This document shows, one piece after another, positions 1 to 9,138 of a stretch of DNA of 64,000 nucleotides (position 1 is its first letter; the number at the start of each line of letters is the position of its first letter). The position numbers and the translations under genes are program-made. The notes under the pieces are model-generated. The model did no database searches and had not been told where the DNA came from. It was given only the letters and a program-made list of their open reading frames with translations. This stretch comes from Halobacteriovoraceae bacterium. GTDB taxonomy: Bacteria > Bdellovibrionota > Bacteriovoracia > Bacteriovoracales > Bacteriovoracaceae. The stretch spans positions 143,286 to 207,285 of the forward strand of contig PAVS01000002.1 in assembly GCA_002713145.1 (NCBI GenBank), in the 5' to 3' direction.

Positions 1-949
1 AGATTCGTTTTTTACGTAATTTATATGATCCAACTTGAAGGATGACAGAGATAGCCTCCATCACAAAAATCCCACCTATAATCACAAATAAAAATTCATT
101 TTTTGATATAACGGCGATGGCACCGAGGGCTCCCCCTAGGGAAAGTGACCCCACATCCCCCATAAAGATTTCTGCTGGATTACAGTTGTACCAAAGGAAG
201 CCAACGCTCGCCCCCAAAATACCGGCACAGATCACCATCAGTTCCGAAGAGCCAGCGATATAGGGAATAAGGAGATAATTAGATAATTCAACATGTCCTG
301 ATAAATAAGTGAGCACGGCAAATGTTGCTGTACTGGTAATAATGGGTCCTGTCACCAGCCCATCAAGTCCATCAGTTAAGTTGACTGCATTTGAAGAGCC
401 CACAATAACAAAAGCTCCAAAAAGAATATAATAAAAGCCAAGATCAAAGACGGCGTCTTTTACAAAAGGAATATAAAGATCAGTTGTGATGACTTGATAT
501 TCAACTAAAAAATAACAAGCAAGTAAGGCGGTGATAAATTGCCATAAAAGTTTTACTTTCGCTGATACACCATCTGAGTTTTTCTTAATGACTTTAAGAT
601 AATCATCAATCCATCCCAGAATAAAATATGAAGTCATAATCAATAAAGTAACAATAAAAGGAAGTGAGTTATAGTTTCCTGAAAACAAACAACTAAATAA
701 AACGGAACCAATGATAAAAATTCCCCCCAGAGTAGGAGTTCCTCTTTTTTTCAAATGGCTTTGGGGTCCATCCTCACGTATGGCCTGTCCAAATTGTTTC
801 ACTTTCATATAAGCGATGAATTTTCTTCCCCAAAGTATGGATACAACAGCGGCTATGACGAACGCTAAAAATGATCTAAAAGTGATATATCTAAATACAT
901 TAAAAACGGCGAAATCCCCACTCAAGGGATAAAGTAAGTGATAGAACAT
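1..949 (-). CDS. mraY: Phospho-N-acetylmuramoyl-pentapeptide transferase (partial, C-terminus off window)
   Basis: Integral membrane enzyme that transfers phospho-MurNAc-pentapeptide to undecaprenyl phosphate, making lipid I. Translating the minus strand from the ATG at 947-949 gives 316 codons with no stop before the window edge. The family is about 360 residues, so roughly 45 C-terminal residues lie outside. Visible family motifs are REDGPQSHLKKRGTPTLGG near the N-terminus, NLTDGLDGL, and FMGDVGSLSLGG, which carries catalytic aspartates, all between hydrophobic helices. An AGGA Shine-Dalgarno lies 7 nt before the ATG. It follows murF by 25 bp in the division/cell-wall chain. Identification is secure; only the end is missing. 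Confidence 0.96.
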   Translation of the reverse strand, partial: MFYHLLYPLSGDFAVFNVFRYITFRSFLAFVIAAVVSILWGRKFIAYMKVKQFGQAIREDGPQSHLKKRGTPTLGGIFIIGSVLFSCLFSGNYNSLPFIVTLLIMTSYFILGWIDDYLKVIKKNSDGVSAKVKLLWQFITALLACYFLVEYQVITTDLYIPFVKDAVFDLGFYYILFGAFVIVGSSNAVNLTDGLDGLVTGPIITSTATFAVLTYLSGHVELSNYLLIPYIAGSSELMVICAGILGASVGFLWYNCNPAEIFMGDVGSLSLGGALGAIAVISKNEFLFVIIGGIFVMEAISVILQVGSYKLRKKRI

Positions 950-974
950 CAAGTCATCCTAAAATAATTTAACG

Positions 975-2306
975 TTACTTTATATCTGGGATTCTTTCTA
1001 ATTGTAAAGACCTGCTGCCTTTAATAAACAGATATTTAAATGGTTTTAACTCACTGCTGTATTTTTGAATAAACTCATTCACATCCTTTGCTACAAGGGT
1101 GTGAGAAGCTCTTTTATCTCCTGCGAGCAAGTCCGCATAACGTCCCACGAAAACATGAAGCCCAAAATCAAACCCTTGCACATATTCTCCACTTTCTCGA
1201 TGATAGTGATCACTATTCTCGCCTAGTTCATTCATATCACCCACAATAACCGCCGCATCTTTTTTTGAAACATTGTGTTGCTCAAGATAATCAGCAAAAC
1301 CTTTAAGTGCAGTCTTAAGTGAAGATGGGTTAGAGTTATAAGCATCGAGAAACACTTGCTTGTTATCCCACTCAAGCCACTGAGAGCGATTAGCTGTCGG
1401 CCGGAATTTTTGAGCATGCTCTGCCAACTTTTCCCAAGTTACATCTAGTAATTCGTGGGCGATAATTAACGCACAGGCTAAATTAAAGAAATTATGCTCA
1501 CCCGTAATAAATTCATTTTTTAGCTCAACTTGATCAACGAAAGCTTTTCCAAAAGAGAGTTCAACTTTTATTGTTGAGTCTTCAAGACCTAGGCTTAACT
1601 CATTTGCTAATTTTAATGATTTTAAAAAAGGGTCGTTATTGTTTTTAAAAAATGTTTTTTGGGTGAAGCGTGCCACACTGGCCTCCTCTTCAAAGACCGC
1701 TTGTCTTGTGCCAAAAAATTCAAGATGGGTATCCCCAATATTGGTGGTAAAGGAATAATCTGGCTTAAGCATCTGAGCAAGATAAGCAATTTCCCCCGGA
1801 GCATTACTCCCAAGTTCAACCACTGCATATTGAGTGGTTGACGTAATTTGAAACAAGGTAAAAGGAACTCCCAAATGATTATTAAAGTTTTTTTGTGTCG
1901 AGATCACCTTATCAGGCCCTAGCTCCTGCTTGAGAATCGAGCTGAGCATCTCTTTAGTAGTGGTTTTTCCATTAGAACCGGAAATAGCAATGATAGAATT
2001 ATTTTTTTCTTGAAAATCCTCTGCAATTAAACGCCCAAGTTCTCCAATGGTTTTATTAATATCGTCGACAAATAAATACTCAAAGTGCTGGTTATCACAA
2101 AGAGACTCATACTTCTGTTCACAGATTATATACTTTATTGATGTCTCAGTTAACTTTTGTAAATGCTCTAGAGGATTATAGCGCTCACCTACAATCGCAA
2201 TAAAAACGTTTTTACCTGAGGTTTCGTTGTCATTGACAGTAAAGTTATATGTAAGAGTTCCGTGCTTAGGCTTGAGCAGTGTTTGAAATTTTTGGTGACT
2301 TAACAT
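975..2306 (-). CDS. murF: UDP-N-acetylmuramoyl-tripeptide--D-alanyl-D-alanine ligase
   Basis: Cytoplasmic Mur ligase that adds D-Ala-D-Ala to UDP-MurNAc-tripeptide. The 443-residue product has the usual three-part layout: an N-terminal UDP-binding region, a central ATPase with the P-loop GSNGKTTTK at residues 110-118, NNHLGVPFT shortly after, and a C-terminal domain with the family motif DAYNSNPSS. Length is normal for MurF. Its start overlaps the end of murE by 7 bp, so the two are probably translationally coupled. mraY follows 25 bp downstream. Mur ligases resemble each other, but the order murE-murF-mraY and the DAYNSNP motif support this call. Confidence 0.95.
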   Translation of the reverse strand: MLSHQKFQTLLKPKHGTLTYNFTVNDNETSGKNVFIAIVGERYNPLEHLQKLTETSIKYIICEQKYESLCDNQHFEYLFVDDINKTIGELGRLIAEDFQEKNNSIIAISGSNGKTTTKEMLSSILKQELGPDKVISTQKNFNNHLGVPFTLFQITSTTQYAVVELGSNAPGEIAYLAQMLKPDYSFTTNIGDTHLEFFGTRQAVFEEEASVARFTQKTFFKNNNDPFLKSLKLANELSLGLEDSTIKVELSFGKAFVDQVELKNEFITGEHNFFNLACALIIAHELLDVTWEKLAEHAQKFRPTANRSQWLEWDNKQVFLDAYNSNPSSLKTALKGFADYLEQHNVSKKDAAVIVGDMNELGENSDHYHRESGEYVQGFDFGLHVFVGRYADLLAGDKRASHTLVAKDVNEFIQKYSSELKPFKYLFIKGSRSLQLERIPDIK

Positions 2307-3631
2307 TTTTTTAATCCCATGAGTTTTTTAACAGTGCTAATATCGCTATATTCTTCTTTCACACCTGCTATATCAATATAATTTTCATGACCTTTCCCAG
2401 CAATGAGTAAGACATGAGAGCTTAATTGTTTAAAGGCCTCGCTAATAGCTTGTTCGCGATCGACATAATTCTCAAATGGAATAGTTATGGCAGGTAATAT
2501 ATCATCAATAATTTTTTGAGGGTCTTCAAACCTTGGATTATCACTGGTCAGAATGACTTTATCAGAGTATTGGCAAGCTGCTTTTCCCATGAGAGGTCTT
2601 TTTGATTTATCACGATCCCCCCCACAACCAAAAAGAGTGATAAGTTTTTTACCTTTAAAGTTTTCTCTAATTTCTTGGCATATAGATAACAAACCATCTG
2701 GGGTATGAGCATAATCAACCACAATGAAAGAATTTTCATAACTAAAGATATTAAATCGCCCTTCGGGTGGTTGTAAATTTTCGATGCTCTTTACATCAGG
2801 CTCTACCAACTCCTGAGTGAGCGATAGAGCTAAAGCCAAATTGTCTTTATTGTACTTAGCTTTAAAAAAAGGATTGGCCAATTTAAGATTGCAGTCAACT
2901 AAGTAAACGTCCTGGTTTATTTTGTCTACCAAGTCCTTCTCGCTTTGAGGTACAAAGACACGAGCGTCTTTTTTTAGATGTTTAAAAATAAGCATTTTAC
3001 TTTTGAAGTAAGCATCCATTGATTTATGATAGTCGAGATGGTCTTGAGAAAAGTTAGTCCAAGCAATAGCATCAAATAAAAGCTCACCATATCGACCTTG
3101 TTCCAGGCCATGAGAAGTTAACTCCATACAAATGACATCTAGATTCATTTGTTCTCGAGCTATAAGTTTATGTAAATCGATATATGCAAGTGATGTGATG
3201 AGATTTTTTTGCTCTTGCAACTGAGCATTGAGCCTCACCCCTAGAGTTCCTATACTTAAAACTTTTTTTTCTGATAAAAGTTGTTCACAGAGATTAACTA
3301 CAGTTGTCTTACCATTTGTACCTGTCACCCCTAACATAGAAATAGACTGTAAATTAAGAGGATACACATGATTAAGAGCTGAAAGCTTAAGCTTTGTATA
3401 CTCTGAATCATTGAGATGCAAAATTTTATCACTGCCAGAGCTTGGATGATCAAAGTTAGTAATACAAAGAGCAAATTCACCCTGAGCGATACGCTTTTCA
3501 AACTTTTCAATATCTTCCTGGGTTTTATTAAGAAAGTGATAAAATAATATTGAGTGGGAAGTTGATTCCTGGACTAACCATTCGATTGATTGGATATCAT
3601 TTTCGAGTATAAATTTTTTTATATCAGTCAT
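2300..3631 (-). CDS. murE: UDP-N-acetylmuramoyl-tripeptide synthetase, meso-diaminopimelate type
   Basis: Cytoplasmic Mur ligase that adds the third stem-peptide residue. Visible motifs are the P-loop GTNGKTT at residues 104-110, FSQDHLDYH near 195-202, and DNPR at 364-367. In this family DNPR marks enzymes that use meso-diaminopimelate rather than lysine, as expected for a Gram-negative wall. The open frame extends upstream to 3724 inside ftsI, but those extra 31 residues are the antisense-free shadow of the ftsI PASTA domain and not family-like. I place the start at the ATG 3629-3631 (MTDIKKF), which overlaps the ftsI stop by 8 bp. No strong Shine-Dalgarno is visible, so translation is likely coupled to ftsI. 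Confidence 0.94.
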   Translation of the reverse strand: MTDIKKFILENDIQSIEWLVQESTSHSILFYHFLNKTQEDIEKFEKRIAQGEFALCITNFDHPSSGSDKILHLNDSEYTKLKLSALNHVYPLNLQSISMLGVTGTNGKTTVVNLCEQLLSEKKVLSIGTLGVRLNAQLQEQKNLITSLAYIDLHKLIAREQMNLDVICMELTSHGLEQGRYGELLFDAIAWTNFSQDHLDYHKSMDAYFKSKMLIFKHLKKDARVFVPQSEKDLVDKINQDVYLVDCNLKLANPFFKAKYNKDNLALALSLTQELVEPDVKSIENLQPPEGRFNIFSYENSFIVVDYAHTPDGLLSICQEIRENFKGKKLITLFGCGGDRDKSKRPLMGKAACQYSDKVILTSDNPRFEDPQKIIDDILPAITIPFENYVDREQAISEAFKQLSSHVLLIAGKGHENYIDIAGVKEEYSDISTVKKLMGLKKC

Positions 3632-5519
3632 AGGATGGGGCTGCAAAATTAAGCTTAACCTGGGTTGAGTTAGAAATTGCAGTGCCGGGTTGAGGCCATT
3701 GGCTTTTAACCAGGCCAAACCCATTGTGATTGTATTTAATCTTTAATGAATCAAGAATATTAAAAGCAGAGTTTTTGTCTAAGCCGACTAAATCTGGAAC
3801 AACACCTTTATGAATCTTTCGTCTGCCTGAGTATTTAATTTGAATATTATCTAAATTTTTATTCGAGGATTTTTTGATTCTTGAAAGACTATTAAATGAT
3901 TTACTCTTATATAATATCGCTTTATTGATTTTTTTAAAGATAGGTCCAGCAACTTGATTTCCATAATAACCATTCTTAGTTGGATTATCTACATAAACTA
4001 AAGTCACCAGTCTTTTTTCAACGTTCACTGGGTAACCTATAAAAGCCGAGACGTAACCTTTATACCCTCCCCCCTCATCTACTCTTTGAGCAGTTGAAGT
4101 TTTACCGGCCATCACGAAATGTTTAATCTTTGCATTTCCTCCAGTTCCGTCTTCTACGACACTGACAAGCATATCCGTTATTTTATTAGCGGTGTTTCTT
4201 GAAAGAATTCTTTTCTTCTCGATTTTATGTTCAGAGGTCTTTTTTAAAATGGTTGGTTTTACATAATAGCCACCATTGGCAAAGGCACTATAAGCCGCAA
4301 GCATTTGTACTCCAGTAGTGGCTACACCTTGGCCAAAGCTGATATTGCTTAGTCTTAATGGTTTAATGTTTTCATCATTATCAAAGATACCGCGAGATTC
4401 ACCAGGAATTTCAATTCCTGTTTTCTCTCCAATTCTAAATTTTTTAAGGGTTTCTTTTAGCACTGGATAAGTGAGATCAAATGCAATTTTTGTGGTACCA
4501 ATATTTGAGCTCAGTTTGAGAATTTCAGACACTGACAACCACTCATAATTATGATTTGTATCAGACTCAGTAATATAATGATTATCGACACGGAATTTTC
4601 CCCGTTCACAGTAGTAATTTGTTTCTTCGGTGATAATATTATTCTCTAAAGCCGAGGCGACGGTAAGAGACTTAAAAATAGAACCTGGCTCAAAAGGATC
4701 AGTAACAAATGAGAGCTTTCTAAACTCTCTATTACCATTCAAGTTAGGATCAAAAGTTGGATAGTTGGCAATGGCCAGAATCTCACCGGTTTCACTATCC
4801 ATGACTGCCGCTCCTGCTAAATTGGCTTCATGTTTTTGAACACCTTCTTTGATTGCTTCTTCCAGAGAAGCTTGCAAATCTTTGTCTATAGAGAGAATTA
4901 AGTCAGCATTTCTTTTTTCCACTTTTGCGCTTTCATATTTAACAGGACGCCCCTTAGCATCGCGAAAGTATTTGTAAATTTCTGGCTCACCCTGAAGCTT
5001 TTCATTAAACTCATACTCAAGTCCTGCGAGTCCATCATTATCGATACCAACAAAACCTAAAGTCTGTGCCAGTAGTTCATGATTGGGATACATTCGGGAA
5101 GAAATCGTTTCGACCAAAATATTCTTAAACTTTTTAATTTCAGCTAAATCCTCATGATTAATATCAATACGTCTAGCTATCCAAGTAAAACGAGAACGTT
5201 TTTCAACCTGCTTTAAAATTTTTGAATAATTTAAATTGGGAAGAATCTTTTTTAATGAATTAATTTCTGTTTTTAACTTTTTTCTATCTTTAATAAAGGT
5301 AAATAGATTATAGCGTTGAACATTAATCGCCAGGGGGTTATCGTTTCGATCAACAATATAGCCTCTTTTTGGATAAATTTTTACTTTTCGCACCACCTGA
5401 CTCTCAGAATAAGCAATAAGTTTGGTGCTATTAATGACTTGAACATAAAAAGCTTTGGCCAGGACTAAGCTAAACCCAAGAGACATGGCCAAGAATATGA
5501 ACAGGATTTTATTTTTCAT
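3624..5519 (-). CDS. ftsI: Septal peptidoglycan transpeptidase (class B PBP) with C-terminal PASTA domain
   Basis: Division-specific penicillin-binding protein that crosslinks septal peptidoglycan in the periplasm. An N-terminal membrane anchor (about residues 4-22) is followed by the PBP dimerisation domain (from about 45) and the transpeptidase domain. The three catalytic motifs are S280-I-F-K (nucleophile Ser280), S337-S-N and K473-T-S. Residues 570-630 form one PASTA domain (PDLVGLDKNSAFNILDSL). A PASTA tail is common in Gram-positive and deltaproteobacterial-type FtsI and absent from E. coli FtsI. Its ATG overlaps the ftsL stop by one base (TAATG). Confidence 0.95.
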   Translation of the reverse strand: MKNKILFIFLAMSLGFSLVLAKAFYVQVINSTKLIAYSESQVVRKVKIYPKRGYIVDRNDNPLAINVQRYNLFTFIKDRKKLKTEINSLKKILPNLNYSKILKQVEKRSRFTWIARRIDINHEDLAEIKKFKNILVETISSRMYPNHELLAQTLGFVGIDNDGLAGLEYEFNEKLQGEPEIYKYFRDAKGRPVKYESAKVEKRNADLILSIDKDLQASLEEAIKEGVQKHEANLAGAAVMDSETGEILAIANYPTFDPNLNGNREFRKLSFVTDPFEPGSIFKSLTVASALENNIITEETNYYCERGKFRVDNHYITESDTNHNYEWLSVSEILKLSSNIGTTKIAFDLTYPVLKETLKKFRIGEKTGIEIPGESRGIFDNDENIKPLRLSNISFGQGVATTGVQMLAAYSAFANGGYYVKPTILKKTSEHKIEKKRILSRNTANKITDMLVSVVEDGTGGNAKIKHFVMAGKTSTAQRVDEGGGYKGYVSAFIGYPVNVEKRLVTLVYVDNPTKNGYYGNQVAGPIFKKINKAILYKSKSFNSLSRIKKSSNKNLDNIQIKYSGRRKIHKGVVPDLVGLDKNSAFNILDSLKIKYNHNGFGLVKSQWPQPGTAISNSTQVKLNFAAPSYD

Positions 5520-5833
5520 TAGGGAATAACAATAATCCTCTTTTCATCAGGCTCACTTAAATCGAACTTTTGAGCATAAGCCTTGAGCTTTTTCACAGAA
5601 AGCTCTTTAGCCTTAATTGCTTTGAGCTCCTTGTTTTTTATTTTATGAATTCTTACTAATTTTTGAATTTCATTGAGTTTATAATCTTGTTCAATTCCTT
5701 TCATGCGAATAACAACAAATAGAATTCCCAAGATAGAAAATATAACTATAAATGGTAATGATTTTGAGTGGGTTGCAAAGTTTTTTAGTTTAGTAACAAA
5801 AGAAATATTTCTTTTTCTACTTCTTCTCGCCAT
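5519..5833 (-). CDS. ftsL: Division protein FtsL-like (small bitopic membrane protein)
   Basis: A 104-residue protein with a very basic N-terminus (MARRSRKRN), one membrane segment at about residues 26-43, and a charged periplasmic part rich in Lys/Glu that looks coiled-coil forming. This shape, and the position between rsmH and ftsI, is typical of FtsL, a scaffold that links FtsB and FtsQ to the FtsW-FtsI synthase. FtsL is poorly conserved, so the call rests on topology and synteny. The frame opens at 5863, but GGAAGAGG lies 6 nt upstream of the ATG at 5831-5833, so that start is preferred. Confidence 0.8.
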   Translation of the reverse strand: MARRSRKRNISFVTKLKNFATHSKSLPFIVIFSILGILFVVIRMKGIEQDYKLNEIQKLVRIHKIKNKELKAIKAKELSVKKLKAYAQKFDLSEPDEKRIIVIP

Positions 5834-5855
5834 ATTAACCTCTTCCTTGAGTTTA

Positions 5856-6791
5856 TCAGTCAAGCTTTTGAATGACTCTTAACTTAGCGCTCCTAGATCT
5901 AGAATTTTCAGCTACTTCACGCTCGCTTGGATAAACTGGTTTCTTGGTTAATATTTTAACAGTATTTTTGCTGCATTGGAATATTTCTTTGAATTTATGT
6001 TTAGTAATTCTGTCTTCTAATGAGTGAAATGATATCACCATCAAGACACCATTTTTATCTAATAAACCAAACAATTTCTCTAAGGTATTTTCCAGAACGT
6101 CTAGCTCTTCATTGACAAAAATCCTTAACGCCTGAAATGTTTTGGTCGCGGGATGAATTTTCTTATGTCGAAGATTACTTGGATAAGCGTGAAAGCAAAT
6201 ATTCTCAAGTTGTTTTGTCGTTGAGATTTTATTCTTCTGCCTCTCTTCTACAATGGCTTTGGCAATTCTACGAGAATAGCGTTCCTCACCATACTGAAAA
6301 ATAATGTCTGCAATTTCTTCTTCATTATACTGATTTAAGACATCTGCCGCAGTAGCAATATCTTGATCATAGGCCATACGCATATCAAGAGGTGCGTCCT
6401 CTCTAAATGAAAAGCCACGTTCAAACTTATCGAAATGATGAGATGAAACACCTAGATCCAGAAGAATTCCATGGAATTTTAAATCAGGTTTTTCTGATTG
6501 CACCCAATCAGGAAACTCAGAAAAATTCATCTTCACCAGCTTGAGTTTCTCTTCCAGCTTTTCAAGCTTGATACGTTCAAGTCCATTTTGAAAGGCATCG
6601 GGGTCTTGATCGACACTAAAAACTTCAACATTTTCAAATTCCTTGGCGAAGGCGACTGAGTGTCCTCCCCCCCCAAAAGTCATGTCCGCAAGTTTAAAAT
6701 GTTCTTTATCTGAACTCTCGCAAGCGAGAGCAGCAAACTCTAAGCATTCAGGCAACATAACTGAATAATGAGAAGTATAAGAAGAAGCCAT
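5856..6791 (-). CDS. rsmH: 16S rRNA (cytosine-1402-N4)-methyltransferase
   Basis: SAM-dependent enzyme that methylates N4 of C1402 in the decoding centre of 16S rRNA; formerly MraW. The 311-residue protein opens with SHYSVMLPECLE and has the SAM-binding motif DMTFGGGGHS, then GILLDLGVSSHHFD and the RGFSFREDAPLDMRM motif. The C-terminal SRSAKLRVI is also typical. It is the first gene of the classical division/cell-wall cluster here; no mraZ precedes it. The stop of mtnP and this ATG share bases (TAATG), so it is coupled to mtnP. Confidence 0.96.
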   Translation of the reverse strand: MASSYTSHYSVMLPECLEFAALACESSDKEHFKLADMTFGGGGHSVAFAKEFENVEVFSVDQDPDAFQNGLERIKLEKLEEKLKLVKMNFSEFPDWVQSEKPDLKFHGILLDLGVSSHHFDKFERGFSFREDAPLDMRMAYDQDIATAADVLNQYNEEEIADIIFQYGEERYSRRIAKAIVEERQKNKISTTKQLENICFHAYPSNLRHKKIHPATKTFQALRIFVNEELDVLENTLEKLFGLLDKNGVLMVISFHSLEDRITKHKFKEIFQCSKNTVKILTKKPVYPSEREVAENSRSRSAKLRVIQKLD

Positions 6792-7630
6792 TAACGTTGA
6801 AGGACTTCCAAGATTTTTTTCTGATCTTCAGAGATTAAATCAGGATTGGTAATGACTGCATATTGGTTTTCACGCTCAAACTTTATTGGATTTTGGTTCA
6901 GCTCAGGCACCAACTTAGTGATCACCTTTTGTGCACTAGAATAATTGGCCTTAACCACTTTCATAATCTCTTCCACTGTACAGTGTTCTTCTTTCCAGCA
7001 ATCATAATCTGTCACCATAGCGATGGTCGCATAGGCCATACCAGCTTCTTTAGCAAGAAAGGCTTCAGGGACATTAGTCATGCCGATGATGTCAGCTTCA
7101 AACTTTCTAAAAAGCTCTGATTCAGTACGAGTTGAAAATTGAGGTCCTTCGATACACACATAAGTTCCGCCTTTATGAAAACTTACATCTGTTTTACCAA
7201 TGACATCAGCAATTCTACTTTGAAGATCTTTATTCACAGGATAGGCGTTAGAAACATGCCCAACCATTCCGTTATCAAAAAATGTTCTTTCTCTTTTACC
7301 TTTAGTCCAATCTAAGAATTGATCGGGTAATACGAAATGAGTCGGAGCATATTGTTCTTGTAATGAACCAACAGCTGAGACAGAGACAACTGTATTTGCT
7401 CCTAACATTTTGAGGGCATAAATATTAGCTCGGTAATTTATTTCAGATGGGTTAATTTTATGGCCACTTCCATGTCTTGGTAGAAAGAGACAACTGTGGC
7501 CATCAAAATTTAATTCAAGAACTTCACCGCTAGGATGACCAAAAGGTGTTTGAACTGTATGTTTCTGTTTCACCTCGACAAGGTCAAGGTCGTAAATACC
7601 GCTTCCCCCAATGATCGCTAGCTTGGACAT
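6791..7630 (-). CDS. mtnP: S-methyl-5'-thioadenosine phosphorylase
   Basis: Purine nucleoside phosphorylase-2 family enzyme that phosphorolyses methylthioadenosine to adenine and methylthioribose-1-phosphate, recycling methionine and adenine after polyamine or quorum-signal synthesis. The 279-residue protein begins MSKLAIIGGSGIYDL, has the phosphate-binding RHGSGH-type segment, NYRANIYALK, CIEGPQFSTRTESE and GMTNVPEAFLAKEAGM, all diagnostic of the MTAP group. An AGGAG Shine-Dalgarno lies inside the end of dksA. It is an unusual neighbour for the rsmH-ftsL-ftsI cluster, although the spacing of 3 bp and a 1 bp overlap indicate one transcript. Confidence 0.92.
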   Translation of the reverse strand: MSKLAIIGGSGIYDLDLVEVKQKHTVQTPFGHPSGEVLELNFDGHSCLFLPRHGSGHKINPSEINYRANIYALKMLGANTVVSVSAVGSLQEQYAPTHFVLPDQFLDWTKGKRERTFFDNGMVGHVSNAYPVNKDLQSRIADVIGKTDVSFHKGGTYVCIEGPQFSTRTESELFRKFEADIIGMTNVPEAFLAKEAGMAYATIAMVTDYDCWKEEHCTVEEIMKVVKANYSSAQKVITKLVPELNQNPIKFERENQYAVITNPDLISEDQKKILEVLQR

Positions 7631-7633
7631 TTT

Positions 7634-8056
7634 TTATCTAGCTCCTACTAAGTCAATCTTTTTACCCATAGACTTAGATTGTCTTGTTACAAAATTCGCC
7701 TGCTCTTCTCTTTCTGCTTCATCCTTACAAGAGATGCAAAGCTCAGCAGTCGGTCTTGCCATAAGTCTTTCAAATTTAATTGTGCTATCGCAATCTTCGC
7801 AAACACCATATTCTTCTGAAGCAATTTTTTCTAAAGCTTTGTTTAATTTTTTAACGTAAAACAAATCTCTGTTTCTAAATCTTAACATTTGAGATCTTTC
7901 ATACTCAGAGGTTGCTTGGTCAACTTCATCAAGACGATCTTCAGTACTGAGATGAAATCTTTCTTCACCTGCTTCATCAAAAGCATTCAAGATTCTTTCT
8001 TTTTCAGAAAGAATTTTTTCTTTCAATGTACTTAATTGTCTTTTCTTCAAACTCAT
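7634..8056 (-). CDS. dksA: DksA/TraR-family RNA polymerase-binding zinc-finger protein
   Basis: A 140-residue protein with a charged N-terminal helical part and a C-terminal four-cysteine zinc finger (CEDCDSTIKFERL and ELCISCKDEAE). This is the DksA/TraR family, which binds the RNA polymerase secondary channel and works with ppGpp. The coiled-coil tip region contains DRLDEVDQATSEYER, where DksA proteins carry acidic tip residues. Length is close to that of E. coli DksA (151). An AAGGAGC Shine-Dalgarno lies directly upstream, 10 bp after mglA. Whether it is the main DksA or a paralogue cannot be told here. Confidence 0.88.
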   Translation of the reverse strand: MSLKKRQLSTLKEKILSEKERILNAFDEAGEERFHLSTEDRLDEVDQATSEYERSQMLRFRNRDLFYVKKLNKALEKIASEEYGVCEDCDSTIKFERLMARPTAELCISCKDEAEREEQANFVTRQSKSMGKKIDLVGAR

Positions 8057-8066
8057 TTAAAGCTCC

Positions 8067-8657
8067 TTATTCTAGTCCACCCTTAATATTGAGTAACACA
8101 AGTTTGCTAATCGTTTTCAAAGTATCAAATACTCCATCTCCCTTAAGAGCACAAGCCTCAAAAGAGGGGGCATCAACCTTATTTAACGTTCTTTCTAGCT
8201 CTGCGACATCAATAATATTAGGCAGATCTCTTTTGTTCCACTGCATCACCAGAGGTATTTTAGCTAAATCATAGCCATGATCCTCAAGATTTGATTTTAA
8301 ACTCGCCAAACTTTCTTCATTGGCCTTCATTCGCTCTACTTGAGAATCAGCAACAAAAACAATTCCATCAACTCCTCTTAATAATAATTTACGACTCGCC
8401 TCGTAAAACACTTGTCCAGGAACTGTATAGAGATGAAACCTTGTTTTAAATCCTCTAATATTTGCAAATTCAAGTGGCAAAAAATCAAAAAATAATGTTC
8501 GTTCATTTTTTGTATTCAATGTCACAATTTGATTTTTATTTTTAGCTGCAGTTTTTTGATACACGTATTGGATATTGGTTGTTTTACCACCAAGTCCAGG
8601 TCCATAGTATACTATTTTGCAGTTAATCTCTTTGGTGTGGTAGTTAACAAAACTCAT
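8067..8657 (-). CDS. mglA: MglA-type small Ras-like GTPase
   Basis: Cytoplasmic polarity GTPase of the prokaryotic MglA group, which controls cell polarity and motility in myxobacteria and prey invasion-related polarity in Bdellovibrio. The sequence begins MSFVNYHTKEINCKIVYYG, with P-loop GPGLGGKTTN at residues 19-28, the MglA-typical TVPGQVFY in place of the Ras DTAGQ, and NKRDLP as base-recognition motif. The frame opens four codons earlier, but GGAG lies 6 nt before the ATG at 8655-8657. It is one base after the LC7-like gene, matching the mglB-mglA pairing seen in other phyla. Confidence 0.93.
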   Translation of the reverse strand: MSFVNYHTKEINCKIVYYGPGLGGKTTNIQYVYQKTAAKNKNQIVTLNTKNERTLFFDFLPLEFANIRGFKTRFHLYTVPGQVFYEASRKLLLRGVDGIVFVADSQVERMKANEESLASLKSNLEDHGYDLAKIPLVMQWNKRDLPNIIDVAELERTLNKVDAPSFEACALKGDGVFDTLKTISKLVLLNIKGGLE

Positions 8658-8658
8658 C

Positions 8659-9138
8659 TTAAACTCCACTCACTTCAAAGATTTTATTAATCTCTTCATC
8701 GGTAATATCTTTAAAGAGATAACCGGCCCTATCCGCTTGAGTTGAATGGGTGCGAATAGAATTATTATTTTCCAATTCTTGTTTAAGAACTCTAAGTTCT
8801 CTTTTAAGTTTGGCGGGGTTATCTACCTGGTTAAAAATAGCGCATAAATAATAATCTTCTTGGTTCAATAATAGAGGGAGAACATAAAGACCATTATTAG
8901 TTGTATCAAAACTTAATCTATATTCTGAAAAGCTTTTATCTGAAGTCGCGAGTCCATTTAAAGACTCAGCCGCTTGCCACAGACCACTGACCAGAGCACT
9001 AATTGATGCTGACTCAAAATTATCTTCAGCATTTGAGAAAAGACAAATACCGTCATGACGAATAATTGAAAGTCGTTCACAGCATTGGCAGACTTCAGTC
9101 TTAAGAATATGAGATTTTAACTTTTCGCTTAGATTCAT
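8659..9138 (-). CDS. Roadblock/LC7-like protein, possible MglB-type partner of MglA
   Basis: A 159-residue soluble protein. The middle (about residues 25-115) has an alternating strand-helix pattern with short hydrophobic stretches (ASISALVSGLWQAAESL, then GLYVLPLLLNQEDYYLCAIFN) reminiscent of roadblock/LC7 folds. It also has a Cys-rich N-terminus (CQCCERL) and an extended charged C-terminal tail. The gene is directly upstream of mglA, the usual place for mglB, whose product is the GTPase-activating partner. The fold assignment is by eye and uncertain. Its start overlaps the recR stop by 4 bp (ATGA). Confidence 0.55.
   Translation of the reverse strand: MNLSEKLKSHILKTEVCQCCERLSIIRHDGICLFSNAEDNFESASISALVSGLWQAAESLNGLATSDKSFSEYRLSFDTTNNGLYVLPLLLNQEDYYLCAIFNQVDNPAKLKRELRVLKQELENNNSIRTHSTQADRAGYLFKDITDEEINKIFEVSGV

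Noticed and set aside
3632..3724. N-terminal extension of murE by 31 codons
   Set aside because: The extension lies over the ftsI C-terminus in another frame and has no counterpart in MurE proteins; the ATG at 3631 fits the family.
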